Positions 50,786 to 58,580 of a stretch of DNA of 64,000 nucleotides are shown piece by piece. The stretch lies in NCBI GenBank assembly GCA_003605055.1, contig QZKP01000012.1, forward strand, positions 103,641 to 167,640, given 5' to 3'. This stretch comes from Desulfarculus sp. Lineage in GTDB: Bacteria > Desulfobacterota > Desulfarculia > Desulfarculales > Desulfarculaceae. Within the stretch, counting starts at the first letter, position 1; every line of letters begins with the position of its first letter. The notes below the pieces were generated by a model. That model did no database searches. It saw only the letters and a program-made list of their open reading frames with translations, and was not told the origin of the DNA. The translations under genes were made by a program, and so were the position numbers.

Positions 50786-51540
50786 GCAGCGAGGTGATCC
50801 TGGAGGCCCTGGGTCTGTCGCGCTCCTTCGGCGGGGTCAAGGCCGTGGACGAGGTCAGCTTCACCCTGCACAAGAACGAAGTGCTGGGGGTGATAGGCCC
50901 CAACGGCTCGGGCAAGACCACCCTGGTCAACCTGCTCACCGGCTTCGTCAAGCCCAACCAGGGCCAGGTGCTCTACCAGGGCCGGGACATCACCGGCTGG
51001 CCGCCCTACAAGGTGGCCCAGTTGGGCATCGCCCGCTCCTTCCAGATGGTCAAGCCCTTCTACCAGCTGCCGGCCTTCAAGAACCTCAACGTGGCCCTGT
51101 ACTCGCCGCGGGTGCGGGGCCTGGTGGGCGGCCGCTACGGCGACCGCGACGCGGTGGCCAAGGACCTGCTGGAGGAGGTGGGCTTCGAGCGCGACTCCTG
51201 GGTGATCAACCAGCAGGCGGCCAGCCTGCCCCACGGCTACCTCAAGCGCCTGGAACTGGCCAAGTGCATGGCGCTCCGGCCCGAGGTGCTGGTGCTGGAC
51301 GAGCTGTTCAGCGGCCTGAGCCTGGCCGAAGTGGCTTCCCTGGTGCCGGTGATCGAGAAGCTGGTGGCCCAGGGCAAGACCCTGTTGATGATCGAGCACC
51401 GGCTCAAGGAGCTGTTCCGCATCGCCGACCGGGTGATCGTGCTGAACTTCGGCCGCAAGATAGCCGAAGGCGAGCCGGCGGTGGTGATGGAAGACCCCCA
51501 GGTCAAGGGCGCCTACCTGGGCACCGAGGCGGAGGGCTAG
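50782..51540 (+). CDS. livG: Liv-type ABC transporter ATP-binding protein LivG (module II)
   Basis: ATPase (252 aa) with Walker A GPNGSGKTTL (about residues 36-45). As in module I, the signature loop is LPHGYLKRLELAK and the Walker B region LVLDELFSGLS, both departing from the usual LivG sequence. The ATG overlaps the livM stop (ATGA); the long upstream frame runs through livM and is a shadow. It is followed after 3 bp by livF. Confidence 0.93.
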   Translation: MSSEVILEALGLSRSFGGVKAVDEVSFTLHKNEVLGVIGPNGSGKTTLVNLLTGFVKPNQGQVLYQGRDITGWPPYKVAQLGIARSFQMVKPFYQLPAFKNLNVALYSPRVRGLVGGRYGDRDAVAKDLLEEVGFERDSWVINQQAASLPHGYLKRLELAKCMALRPEVLVLDELFSGLSLAEVASLVPVIEKLVAQGKTLLMIEHRLKELFRIADRVIVLNFGRKIAEGEPAVVMEDPQVKGAYLGTEAEG

Positions 51541-51543
51541 GCT

Positions 51544-52290
51544 GTGCTGGCGGTCAAGGAACTCATCGTCTTCTACGAGAACGCCATCGCGGTCAATGAT
51601 CTGTCCCTGGAGGTGAAGCAGGGCCAGATCGTGGGGGTCATCGGCTCCAACAGCGCGGGCAAGACCACCCTGATGAACACCATCAGCGGCCTGATATTGG
51701 ACATGCGCCTCAAGGAGCGGCGCAAGGGCGGCCAGCGCATCACGGTGATGGGCCAGGTGTTCTTTGAAGGCGCCGACATCAGCCAGACCCCGGCCTATGA
51801 GCGGGCCCGGGCCGGCATCGTGCTCTGCCGCGAACGCCACCCCATCTTCCCGGACTCCTCGGTGGTGGAGAACCTGAAGATCGCCGGCTACCTGCGCACC
51901 CGGGCCCAGGTCAGGCAGGGCCTGGAGCAGGCCTTCGCCCTGTTCCCCAACCTGGCCCGCTGGCGGCGGCGCAAGGCCGGCTTCCTCTCCGGCGGGGAGC
52001 AGCAGATGCTGGCCATCGGCATGGCCCTGATGGTGGGGCCCAAGCTGCTTTTGCTGGACGAGCCGTTGTTGGGCCTGAGCCCGGCCATGCAGACCCAGTT
52101 GGTGGAGGCCATCAAGGAGGTGAGCAGCCGGACCGGGGTGACGCTGGTCATAGCCGAGCAGTTTGCGCGGCCGCTGCTGCCCTGGCTGGACTTCGCCTAC
52201 GTCATCGAGAACGGCATGCTGACCCTCACCGGGCCCGGGCCGGAGCTGATGACCAACCCCGAGATCAAGTCCGCCTACTTCGGAGTTTGA
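51544..52290 (+). CDS. livF: Liv-type ABC transporter ATP-binding protein LivF (module II)
   Basis: Second ATPase (248 aa), the same length as the module I LivF. Walker A GSNSAGKTTLM, signature LSGGEQQMLAIGM and Walker B LLLLDEPLLGLSP are canonical. The basic insertion after Walker A is also present (MRLKERRKGGQRI, about residues 58-70). The GTG start lies 3 bp after livG without a strong ribosome-binding site, so translation is probably coupled. A CoA ligase gene starts 6 bp downstream. Confidence 0.93.
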   Translation: MLAVKELIVFYENAIAVNDLSLEVKQGQIVGVIGSNSAGKTTLMNTISGLILDMRLKERRKGGQRITVMGQVFFEGADISQTPAYERARAGIVLCRERHPIFPDSSVVENLKIAGYLRTRAQVRQGLEQAFALFPNLARWRRRKAGFLSGGEQQMLAIGMALMVGPKLLLLDEPLLGLSPAMQTQLVEAIKEVSSRTGVTLVIAEQFARPLLPWLDFAYVIENGMLTLTGPGPELMTNPEIKSAYFGV

Positions 52291-52296
52291 GCCGCC

Positions 52297-53949
52297 ATGT
52301 TGCCGCGCCAGGAACCGTTGGTTGAGCTTGGCAGCGTGCCCCGCACCTTTGGCCGGGTGGCCGCCCTGCACCCGGACAAGACCGCGGCCTGGTACCTGGG
52401 CACGTCCTTTTCGTACGCCCGCCTGGATGATATGAGCAGCCGCTTCGCCGCCGGACTGCGGCGGCGGGGGGTGGAGCCGGGCGGACGGGTGGTCATCTAC
52501 CTGCCCAACAGCCTGCAATGGCTGGTGGCCTGGCTGGGGGTGCTCAAGGCCGGGGCGGTGGCGGTGCCCATCACCCCCATTTACACCCCCTACGACGTCA
52601 GCTACATCGCCGGCGACACCCAGGCCCAGGCCATAGTCTGCACGGACCGCAACTACGGCTACGTGCTGCAGGTGCTGCCCGAGACCCAGATCAAGACCGT
52701 GGTGGTCAGCAACATGGCCGACCTGCTGCCCGTCTACAAGCGCTTCTTCGGCTGGGTCTTTGACAAGGTGCCCAACGGCAAGGTGGGCAAGGAGCCCCAC
52801 ACCGTCTGGCTGCGCGACCTGCTCCAGCAGGGCGGCGGCTCCTTTGCCGCCCCGGAGCTGGACCCGGACGCCATGGCCGAGATCATCTACACCGGCGGCA
52901 CCACCAAGCACCCCAAGGGCGTGCCCATCACCCACCGCCTGCTGCTGGGCTGCGCCCACGAGCAGATATCGGTGAGCGCTTCCCTGACCAACCTGCCCGA
53001 CAACGTGGTCATGGGGTCGGCTCCGTTGTTCCATATCCTGGGCCAGACCACCGCCCTGGGCACTGTTTTGGCCCACGGCGGCACCATCGTGCTGCAGCCC
53101 AAGGTGAACCTGGACGCCCTGATGGACGAGGTCGGCCGGCGCCAGGCCACCACCCTCATCGGGGTGCCCGCCCTGTACCGCATGATCCTAGAGCACGACC
53201 GGCTGGACCTCTACGACCTGCGCTCGCTGACCTACTGCTTCTGCGGCGGGGACGTGATGCCCCTGGATTTGCAGCAGCGCTGGCGGGTGCGCTTCGGCCG
53301 GCCGGTGTACATCGGCTACGGGGCCAGCGAGACGGTGGGCGGGGTTTGCATGAGCCCGCCGGGGGTGGAGAACCCGGCCGGCGGCATGGGCCTGGTGCTG
53401 CCCAGCAAGCGGGTGTTGATCGTGGATCCTCTGACCCTGGAGCCGGTGCCGCCCGGCGGGGTCGGCGAGCTGTTGGTGCACTCCGAACCCATGGTGCAGG
53501 CCTACTGGAACAAGCCGGCCGAGACCGCCGAGGCCTTCGTGCGCATAAATGGCCGGCTCTACTACCGCACCGCCGACGTGGTGCGCCAGGACGAGCAGGG
53601 CTACCTTTACTTCGTGGACCGCACCGTGGACACCATCAAACACAAAGGCTACCGGGTCTCGGCCTCGGAGGTGGAGTGCGTGCTGCAGGAGCACCCGGCG
53701 GTGGTGGCGTCCTGCGTGGTGGGGGTGCCCGACGCCAAGGTCGGCGAGCGCATCAAGGCCTTCGTGGTGCTCAAGAAGGACATCAAGGGCGTCACCGGCT
53801 ACGACCTGATCGCCTTCTGCCGCCAGCGCCTGGCCGCCTACAAGCTGCCGCAGTACATCGAGTTCCGGGACATGCTGCCCAAGTCCAAGGTGGGCAAGCT
53901 CCTGCGGCGCGAGGTGCGCGGCGAGGAGCAGAAACGCCTGGAGCAGTAG
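52297..53949 (+). CDS. AMP-forming acyl-CoA ligase (module II)
   Basis: CoA ligase (550 aa), paralogous to the ligase half of the fusion at 39498 (shared NYGYV, FCGGDVMP/CYCGGDVLP, HKGYRVSASE, FRDMLPKSKVGKLLRRE blocks) but without a nitroreductase domain. The phosphate-binding loop reads YTGGTTKHPKG: Lys-204 replaces the Gly normally found after TT, an uncommon change at an otherwise conserved site. The terminal catalytic Lys region SKVGKLLRRE is intact. It follows livF after 6 bp, so import and CoA activation are coupled in one operon. The conserved link with the importer in both modules suggests that the ligand is a carboxylic acid lacking amino acid character. Confidence 0.93.
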   Translation: MLPRQEPLVELGSVPRTFGRVAALHPDKTAAWYLGTSFSYARLDDMSSRFAAGLRRRGVEPGGRVVIYLPNSLQWLVAWLGVLKAGAVAVPITPIYTPYDVSYIAGDTQAQAIVCTDRNYGYVLQVLPETQIKTVVVSNMADLLPVYKRFFGWVFDKVPNGKVGKEPHTVWLRDLLQQGGGSFAAPELDPDAMAEIIYTGGTTKHPKGVPITHRLLLGCAHEQISVSASLTNLPDNVVMGSAPLFHILGQTTALGTVLAHGGTIVLQPKVNLDALMDEVGRRQATTLIGVPALYRMILEHDRLDLYDLRSLTYCFCGGDVMPLDLQQRWRVRFGRPVYIGYGASETVGGVCMSPPGVENPAGGMGLVLPSKRVLIVDPLTLEPVPPGGVGELLVHSEPMVQAYWNKPAETAEAFVRINGRLYYRTADVVRQDEQGYLYFVDRTVDTIKHKGYRVSASEVECVLQEHPAVVASCVVGVPDAKVGERIKAFVVLKKDIKGVTGYDLIAFCRQRLAAYKLPQYIEFRDMLPKSKVGKLLRREVRGEEQKRLEQ

Positions 53950-53979
53950 GCCTCCGGCCCCTCCACGGGAGCGGTCCCC

Positions 53980-55482
53980 TTGAACCTGGCCTCCATCCTG
54001 CTTGACGCCGCCAGCCGCTTTCCCGACCACCCCGCCCTCAGCGAGGGCGACCGAGTCACCACCTATTGCCAACTAGCCGCCTCGGCCGGCGGAGTGGCCG
54101 CGGGGCTTCGGGCCCGCGGCCTGCGTCCCGGCGAGCGCGTGGCCATCTGCCAGGCCGGCGGGGCCGGCTGGCTGGCCGCCTACTTCGGGGTGCTGGCCGC
54201 CGGCGGGGTGGTCGTGACCCTTTTCCACGGTTCCACAAAGGAGGAGCTGGAGCACCTGCTCGCTGACAGCCGGCCGCGCTTTCTCTTCTGCGGACAGGCC
54301 CAGGCCGAGCTGCTGGCCGGGCTAAGCCTGCCCTTCCTGGAGGCAACCGGCGGCCCGGGCGGCGGTCTGGAGTTGGCCGAGCTGGCGGCCGGAGGCGGCC
54401 ACCTGGAGCCGGCGCAGCGGGAGCCCGGCCAGACCGCGGCCGTGCTCTACACCGGCGGCACCACCGGCCGGCCCAAGGGCGTGATGCTGACCCACGGCAA
54501 CCTGCTCTTCGCCGCCCGCACCATCGCCGGCCAGGAGCGCTCCGGCCCCCTGGACCGCGCCCTGTGCTTTCTGCCCCTGAACCACGTCTTCGGCCAGGTG
54601 CACATCACCCTGTCCACGGTCCACAGCGCCGGCTGCCTGGTGATGCTGCCGGCCTTTGACCTGGAGGGGATGCTGCGGTCCCTGGCCCAGGAGGGCGTGA
54701 GCAAGCTCTACGCCGTGCCCACGGTGTACGTGCGGCTGCTGCAGAGGAGCGATCTCAAGGCCCGGCTGGGCGCGGTGCGCTACTGCTTCAGCGCGGCGGC
54801 CTCCATGGCCGGCGAGGTGGTGCGGCAGTGGCGGGCGCGCACCGGCCTGGCCATCCACGAGGCCTACGGCATGACCGAGACCGCGGCCATGGTCACCTAC
54901 AACCACTACACGCGCCACAAGGCGGGCTCGGTGGGCACGCCGGTGGAGCGGGTGGCCGTGAGCATCCAGGACCAGGAGGGCCGGCCGCTGCCCGCCTACG
55001 GCCAGGGCGAGGTATGCATCCAGGGGCCCAACGTCATGGCCGGCTATCTGGACCGGCCCGAAGAGACCGCGGCCGCCTTCCGGGGCCCCTGGCTGCGCTC
55101 CGGCGACATCGGCTATCTGGACGGCGAGGGCTATTTGTTTCTGGTGGACCGGCTCAAGGATATGATCATCACCGGCGGGGAGAACGTGTACCCCCGGGAG
55201 ATCGAGGAGCTGCTCTACCAGCGGCCCGAGGTGGCCCAGGCCGCGGTGATCGGCCTGCCCGACCCCGAGTACGGCGAGCGGGTGGCGGCCTTCATCGTGC
55301 CTCAGCCGGGCCGGGACGTAGAGCCCCAGGCGCTGCGCCAGTTCCTCAAACAGCGGCTGTCGGGCTACAAGGTGCCCAAGCAGTTTACGGCGGTAGAGGA
55401 GTTGCCCCTGAGCGGGGCGGGCAAGGTGCTCAAGCGCGAGCTGCGGCGCCGGGTGCTGGCTTCGCGGCCCGATCAGGTCTAA
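53980..55482 (+). CDS. AMP-forming acyl-CoA ligase (second of module II)
   Basis: Another CoA ligase (500 aa), of a different subgroup: shorter, with YTGGTTGRPKGVMLTH (about residues 155-170), AYGMTETAAMV, FLVDRLKDMIITGGENVYP and the terminal SGAGKVLKREL. The overall pattern resembles long-chain or aromatic-acid ligases. The start is a TTG with GGGAG 9 nt upstream; the product then begins with the normal ILLDAASRFPDHPAL. It lies 30 bp after the previous ligase gene and is probably in the same operon. It may activate a second substrate or a pathway intermediate. Confidence 0.9.
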   Translation: MNLASILLDAASRFPDHPALSEGDRVTTYCQLAASAGGVAAGLRARGLRPGERVAICQAGGAGWLAAYFGVLAAGGVVVTLFHGSTKEELEHLLADSRPRFLFCGQAQAELLAGLSLPFLEATGGPGGGLELAELAAGGGHLEPAQREPGQTAAVLYTGGTTGRPKGVMLTHGNLLFAARTIAGQERSGPLDRALCFLPLNHVFGQVHITLSTVHSAGCLVMLPAFDLEGMLRSLAQEGVSKLYAVPTVYVRLLQRSDLKARLGAVRYCFSAAASMAGEVVRQWRARTGLAIHEAYGMTETAAMVTYNHYTRHKAGSVGTPVERVAVSIQDQEGRPLPAYGQGEVCIQGPNVMAGYLDRPEETAAAFRGPWLRSGDIGYLDGEGYLFLVDRLKDMIITGGENVYPREIEELLYQRPEVAQAAVIGLPDPEYGERVAAFIVPQPGRDVEPQALRQFLKQRLSGYKVPKQFTAVEELPLSGAGKVLKRELRRRVLASRPDQV

Positions 55483-55558
55483 CCGGGCGCGCCAAAGCGC
55501 TTTCAGCCCGACTTCCGGCTTGCCAGGGGTGCCACCGCCAGGCATAGTCATTTCTAGT

Positions 55559-56515
55559 ATGCGGTTCACCAAACCAAAACGCCGGGGGCGCTGGCTGGCC
55601 ACTCTAGGTCAGGCCGCGTTCCTGCTGCTGTTGCTGGCCCTGGGAGCCGAGGTGGTCTTCTCCGGACTGGCCGGCCGGGTGCTCTTGTCCCACGACCTGG
55701 GCCTGGTCTACCACGCCGCCTATAACACGGTGCTGGGGCGGCTGCCGGCCAGGAGCAGCCGCGCGGACACCCTGGCCGCCCTGCGCGACTACCTGCATCT
55801 GACCGTACAGCCGGTGGGACGCCAGGCAGACCTGGGGCCCACGCGAGTGCTCCTGGGCGGCCAGGGGTGGTGCGACCAGATCAGCGACATCTACCTGCGC
55901 CTGATCGAGCCTCTGAAGGTGCGCGGCTACCTGGCCTTCCTGCAGGCCCGGCAAGGCCCCAGCCCGCACACGGTGGCCTTGATCACGCCGGGGCTGGTTG
56001 ATCCCCAAGACTGGTCCTACCTGTCCGGGCACGCGGTGGTGGTGGACCTGCTCCACGGCGTGACCTACCGCCGGCCGGGGGGCGGCCCGGCCGCGCCGGC
56101 CGACATCTGCCGGGGCCGCTACCAGCCGCGTCTGCCCCAAGTGCGGCCGGAGTGGTTCTGCCGGCGGCCCAAGATACACCTGGTCAACCAGCCCCGGGGC
56201 AATTGGTCGGCGGCGCAGCGCTGGCTGTGGCGGGCCTGGCGCCTGACGCCCGCGGCCTGGGAGGCGGAGCTGATCCGCCTGGCGGTGCGCAGCCAGCACG
56301 GCCTGGAGCCCGGCCAGCGGGCCTATCTGCTGGCCAGGGTGGAGCACATCTTGCTGCGCCTGGAGCCGGCCGGACAGGCCTACCAGGCGGTGGAGAGGCG
56401 CTACCCGGACAGCCGCTGGGCCTATCTCGCCCGGCACTACCGCCTGAGCCTGCCCGCCCTGGCCGCCCGCTTTCCGGGCAGGGCCCAGGCCCAACCCGCC
56501 CCCCGGCGACCTTGA
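55559..56515 (+). CDS. Membrane-anchored protein with a possible transglutaminase-like domain
   Basis: A 318-aa protein not assigned to a named family with confidence. A basic start is followed by one hydrophobic helix (about residues 13-34), so the rest probably faces the periplasm. A stretch GGQGWCDQISDIYLRL (Cys-105) followed by SGHAVVVDLLHG (His-158) resembles the Cys-His arrangement of transglutaminase-like proteases and isopeptidases, but the third residue of the triad is not obvious. The C-terminal 130 residues are helical and Arg/Ala-rich. ATG 55559 lacks a clear ribosome-binding site. It separates a ligase gene from an acyl-CoA dehydrogenase gene and has no evident link to either. 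Confidence 0.6.
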   Translation: MRFTKPKRRGRWLATLGQAAFLLLLLALGAEVVFSGLAGRVLLSHDLGLVYHAAYNTVLGRLPARSSRADTLAALRDYLHLTVQPVGRQADLGPTRVLLGGQGWCDQISDIYLRLIEPLKVRGYLAFLQARQGPSPHTVALITPGLVDPQDWSYLSGHAVVVDLLHGVTYRRPGGGPAAPADICRGRYQPRLPQVRPEWFCRRPKIHLVNQPRGNWSAAQRWLWRAWRLTPAAWEAELIRLAVRSQHGLEPGQRAYLLARVEHILLRLEPAGQAYQAVERRYPDSRWAYLARHYRLSLPALAARFPGRAQAQPAPRRP

Positions 56516-56543
56516 CCTGCGGACCTAAGGAGAAAGATTACGC

Positions 56544-57683
56544 ATGGACTTCCAACTGAGCGAGGAACACCGCCTGATCCAGGAGACCGCGCGGCGCTTC
56601 GCCCTCAAGGAGATCGCGCCCGTGGCCGCCCAGTACGACCGCGAGGAAAAGTACCCGGCCGAGATCTGTCGCCGGGCGGCAGAGGTGGGCCTGGTGGCTC
56701 CCATCGTGCCCGAGGCCTACGGCGGGCCGGGCTACGGCTTTCTGGAGCAGGCCCTGATCATCGAGGAGCTGTGCCGGGTGGACCTGGGCATCGGCCAGTG
56801 CATCGAGTCCCGGGCCTTCGGCTCCCAGCTCATCCTCTTCTTCGGCAGCGAGGAGCAAAAGGCCAAGTACCTGCCGCCGTTGGTCAGCGGCCAGATGGTC
56901 TCGGCCGGGGCCTTCACCGAGCCCGACGCCGGCACGGACGTGGCCGCCGCCCGCACCAAGGCCGTGCGCGAGGGCCAGGAGTTCGTCATCACCGGCAACA
57001 AGATGTTCATCACCAACGGCACGGTGTGCGACTACTACCTGGTGCTGGCCGTCACCGAGCCCGAGGCCGCCGGCCGCCACGCCCGGCACAGCATAGTCCT
57101 GGTGGAGGCCGACCGCCCCGGGGTCGGCGCCCGCAAGATACACGGCAAGATGGGCATCCGGGCCAGCGACACCGCCGAGGTTAGCTTCGAGCAGGTGCGG
57201 GTGCCCGCGGCCAACCTGGTGGGCCAGGCGGGCCGCGGCTTCCACCAGCTCATGCACTTTTTTGACGTGACCCGCACCTGCGTGGCCGCCGAGGGCGTGG
57301 GCCTGGCCCAGGGGGCCCTGGAACTGGCCCTCAAGTACACCCAGGAGCGGGTGGTCTTCGGCCAGCCCCTCATCGTCAACCAGGGGTTGCAGTTCCAACT
57401 GGCCGAGATGGCCACCCGCATCGAGCTGTCGCGCCTGGCCTGCTACAAGGCGGCCTGGTTGGTGGACCAGGGCCACGCGGACCCCAAGTTCAACGCCATG
57501 GCCAAATACTACGCGGCCGAAACCGCGGTGTGGGTGGCGGACAAGGCCCTGCAGATGCACGGCGGCTACGGCTACATAGACGAGTACGACATCCAGCGCT
57601 TCTACCGCCATGCCAAGATACTGGAGATCTACGAGGGAGCCAAGGAGGCCGAGAAGATCACCATCGCCCGCCGGCTGGTGTAG
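56544..57683 (+). CDS. Acyl-CoA dehydrogenase
   Basis: FAD-dependent acyl-CoA dehydrogenase (379 aa). Motifs: GAFTEPDAGTDVAAA (about residues 128-142, with Thr instead of Ser before Asp) and the C-terminal base Glu-364 in EIYEGAKEAEK, where the usual EGT is EGA. The alternative base position holds Thr, so Glu-364 must act. AAGGAGAAAG precedes the ATG. It follows the membrane protein gene after 28 bp and closes module II; the acids imported and activated by that module are plausible substrates after CoA ligation. The family includes glutaryl-CoA and cyclic acyl-CoA dehydrogenases, so the specificity is open. Confidence 0.93.
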   Translation: MDFQLSEEHRLIQETARRFALKEIAPVAAQYDREEKYPAEICRRAAEVGLVAPIVPEAYGGPGYGFLEQALIIEELCRVDLGIGQCIESRAFGSQLILFFGSEEQKAKYLPPLVSGQMVSAGAFTEPDAGTDVAAARTKAVREGQEFVITGNKMFITNGTVCDYYLVLAVTEPEAAGRHARHSIVLVEADRPGVGARKIHGKMGIRASDTAEVSFEQVRVPAANLVGQAGRGFHQLMHFFDVTRTCVAAEGVGLAQGALELALKYTQERVVFGQPLIVNQGLQFQLAEMATRIELSRLACYKAAWLVDQGHADPKFNAMAKYYAAETAVWVADKALQMHGGYGYIDEYDIQRFYRHAKILEIYEGAKEAEKITIARRLV

Positions 57684-57989
57684 TTAAGCGCGGGAAGGCG
57701 TCTTGTCGGTTGGTCGGGTCCGGCCGCTGCGAAGCTTAGGAAAGGCAGGTAATTAAACAGGGAGCCCGTTGTGGTTGGGCCGGTGCCACGCCGTGTGGCG
57801 CCGCGAGTCCCCAGCAGGTGGCCCCGCATCAAATGCCTGCGGCTCTGGACCCGACTTGACAGCAAGTGGTGTCCCTGCCGGCTTGGTTGATTCTCTACCC
57901 TCCCTTGCTTCTGCCTTTTTCCGACAACAGACGGCCGCCCCAGGTCCAGACTTTCTTTCTCTTGGGATTTGCTGGCCGGGCCGAGCGCC
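57684..57989. other. 306-bp gap between convergent genes
   Basis: The region lies between the 3' ends of the acyl-CoA dehydrogenase (plus) and histidine phosphatase (minus) genes, so no promoter is expected. It contains a near-perfect hairpin GGTGCCAC/GTGGCGCC (about 57781-57802) without a T-run, and a pyrimidine-rich stretch at 57890-57970. No gene or clear terminator was recognised. Confidence 0.35.
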
Positions 57990-58580
57990 TCAATCCACCT
58001 GGGGCCGCAGGTTGACCCCGTGCACCAGCCAGGCCTGACCCCGGCGCTCCAGCAGGCACAAACCTCCATAGTCCAGCTCCAGGCGGAACAAATGGGCCAG
58101 GTCCAGGCCCAGGGCGTGGCAGAGGATCACCCGGCTCACCCCGGCGTGAGCCACCACCAGGATGTCCCGCTCCAGGCCGGCGCTAAGGCGCTCAAAGGCC
58201 GGCAGCACCCGGCCGGCCAGCTCCGCGAAGCTCTCGCCGCCCGAGGGCCGGTGATGGGCGATGTCCGCGCCGCGCCGCTCATACTCGCCCGGGAAGCGCT
58301 CCTGAACCTGAGCCACGGTCAGCCCCTCCCAGGCGCCCAGGCTGATCTCGCGCAGTTCGGGCACCAGTTGATAGGGACCGCCGCGGGCGACGGCCGCGGC
58401 GGTCTGGCGGCAGCGGATCAGGTCGCTGCTGTACACCCCCTGGAAATCCCGGCCGGCCAGGCGTTCCCGCCACCAGGCGGCCTGGGCCCGGCCGCGGTCG
58501 GTCAGGGGCTTGTCCTGCTGGCCCACGAAGCGCCGGGGCTGGCTCTGGGCTATCTCCCCGTGGCGCAGCAGGTAGATCAT
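57990..58580 (-). CDS. Histidine phosphatase family protein
   Basis: Phosphoglycerate-mutase-like phosphatase (196 aa). The catalytic RHG motif is at the very start (YLLRHGEIAQ, phospho-accepting His-7), followed by GQQDKPLTDRGRAQA and, later, the second catalytic histidine in VVAHAGVSR. The length fits alpha-ribazole phosphatase (CobC) of B12 synthesis as well as general sugar-phosphate phosphatases; the B12-dependent mutase at 12045 makes CobC conceivable, but no other cob gene is near. The start overlaps the end of the nucleotidyltransferase-HD gene by 4 bp (ATGA), so both are one operon. The longer frame upstream is a read-through of that gene. Confidence 0.9.
   Translation of the reverse strand: MIYLLRHGEIAQSQPRRFVGQQDKPLTDRGRAQAAWWRERLAGRDFQGVYSSDLIRCRQTAAAVARGGPYQLVPELREISLGAWEGLTVAQVQERFPGEYERRGADIAHHRPSGGESFAELAGRVLPAFERLSAGLERDILVVAHAGVSRVILCHALGLDLAHLFRLELDYGGLCLLERRGQAWLVHGVNLRPQVD

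Noticed and set aside
50731..53076. Long minus-strand open frame (781 codons) opposite livG, livF and the ligase gene
   Set aside because: Same kind of antisense shadow; the plus strand carries intact Walker motifs and ligase motifs throughout.
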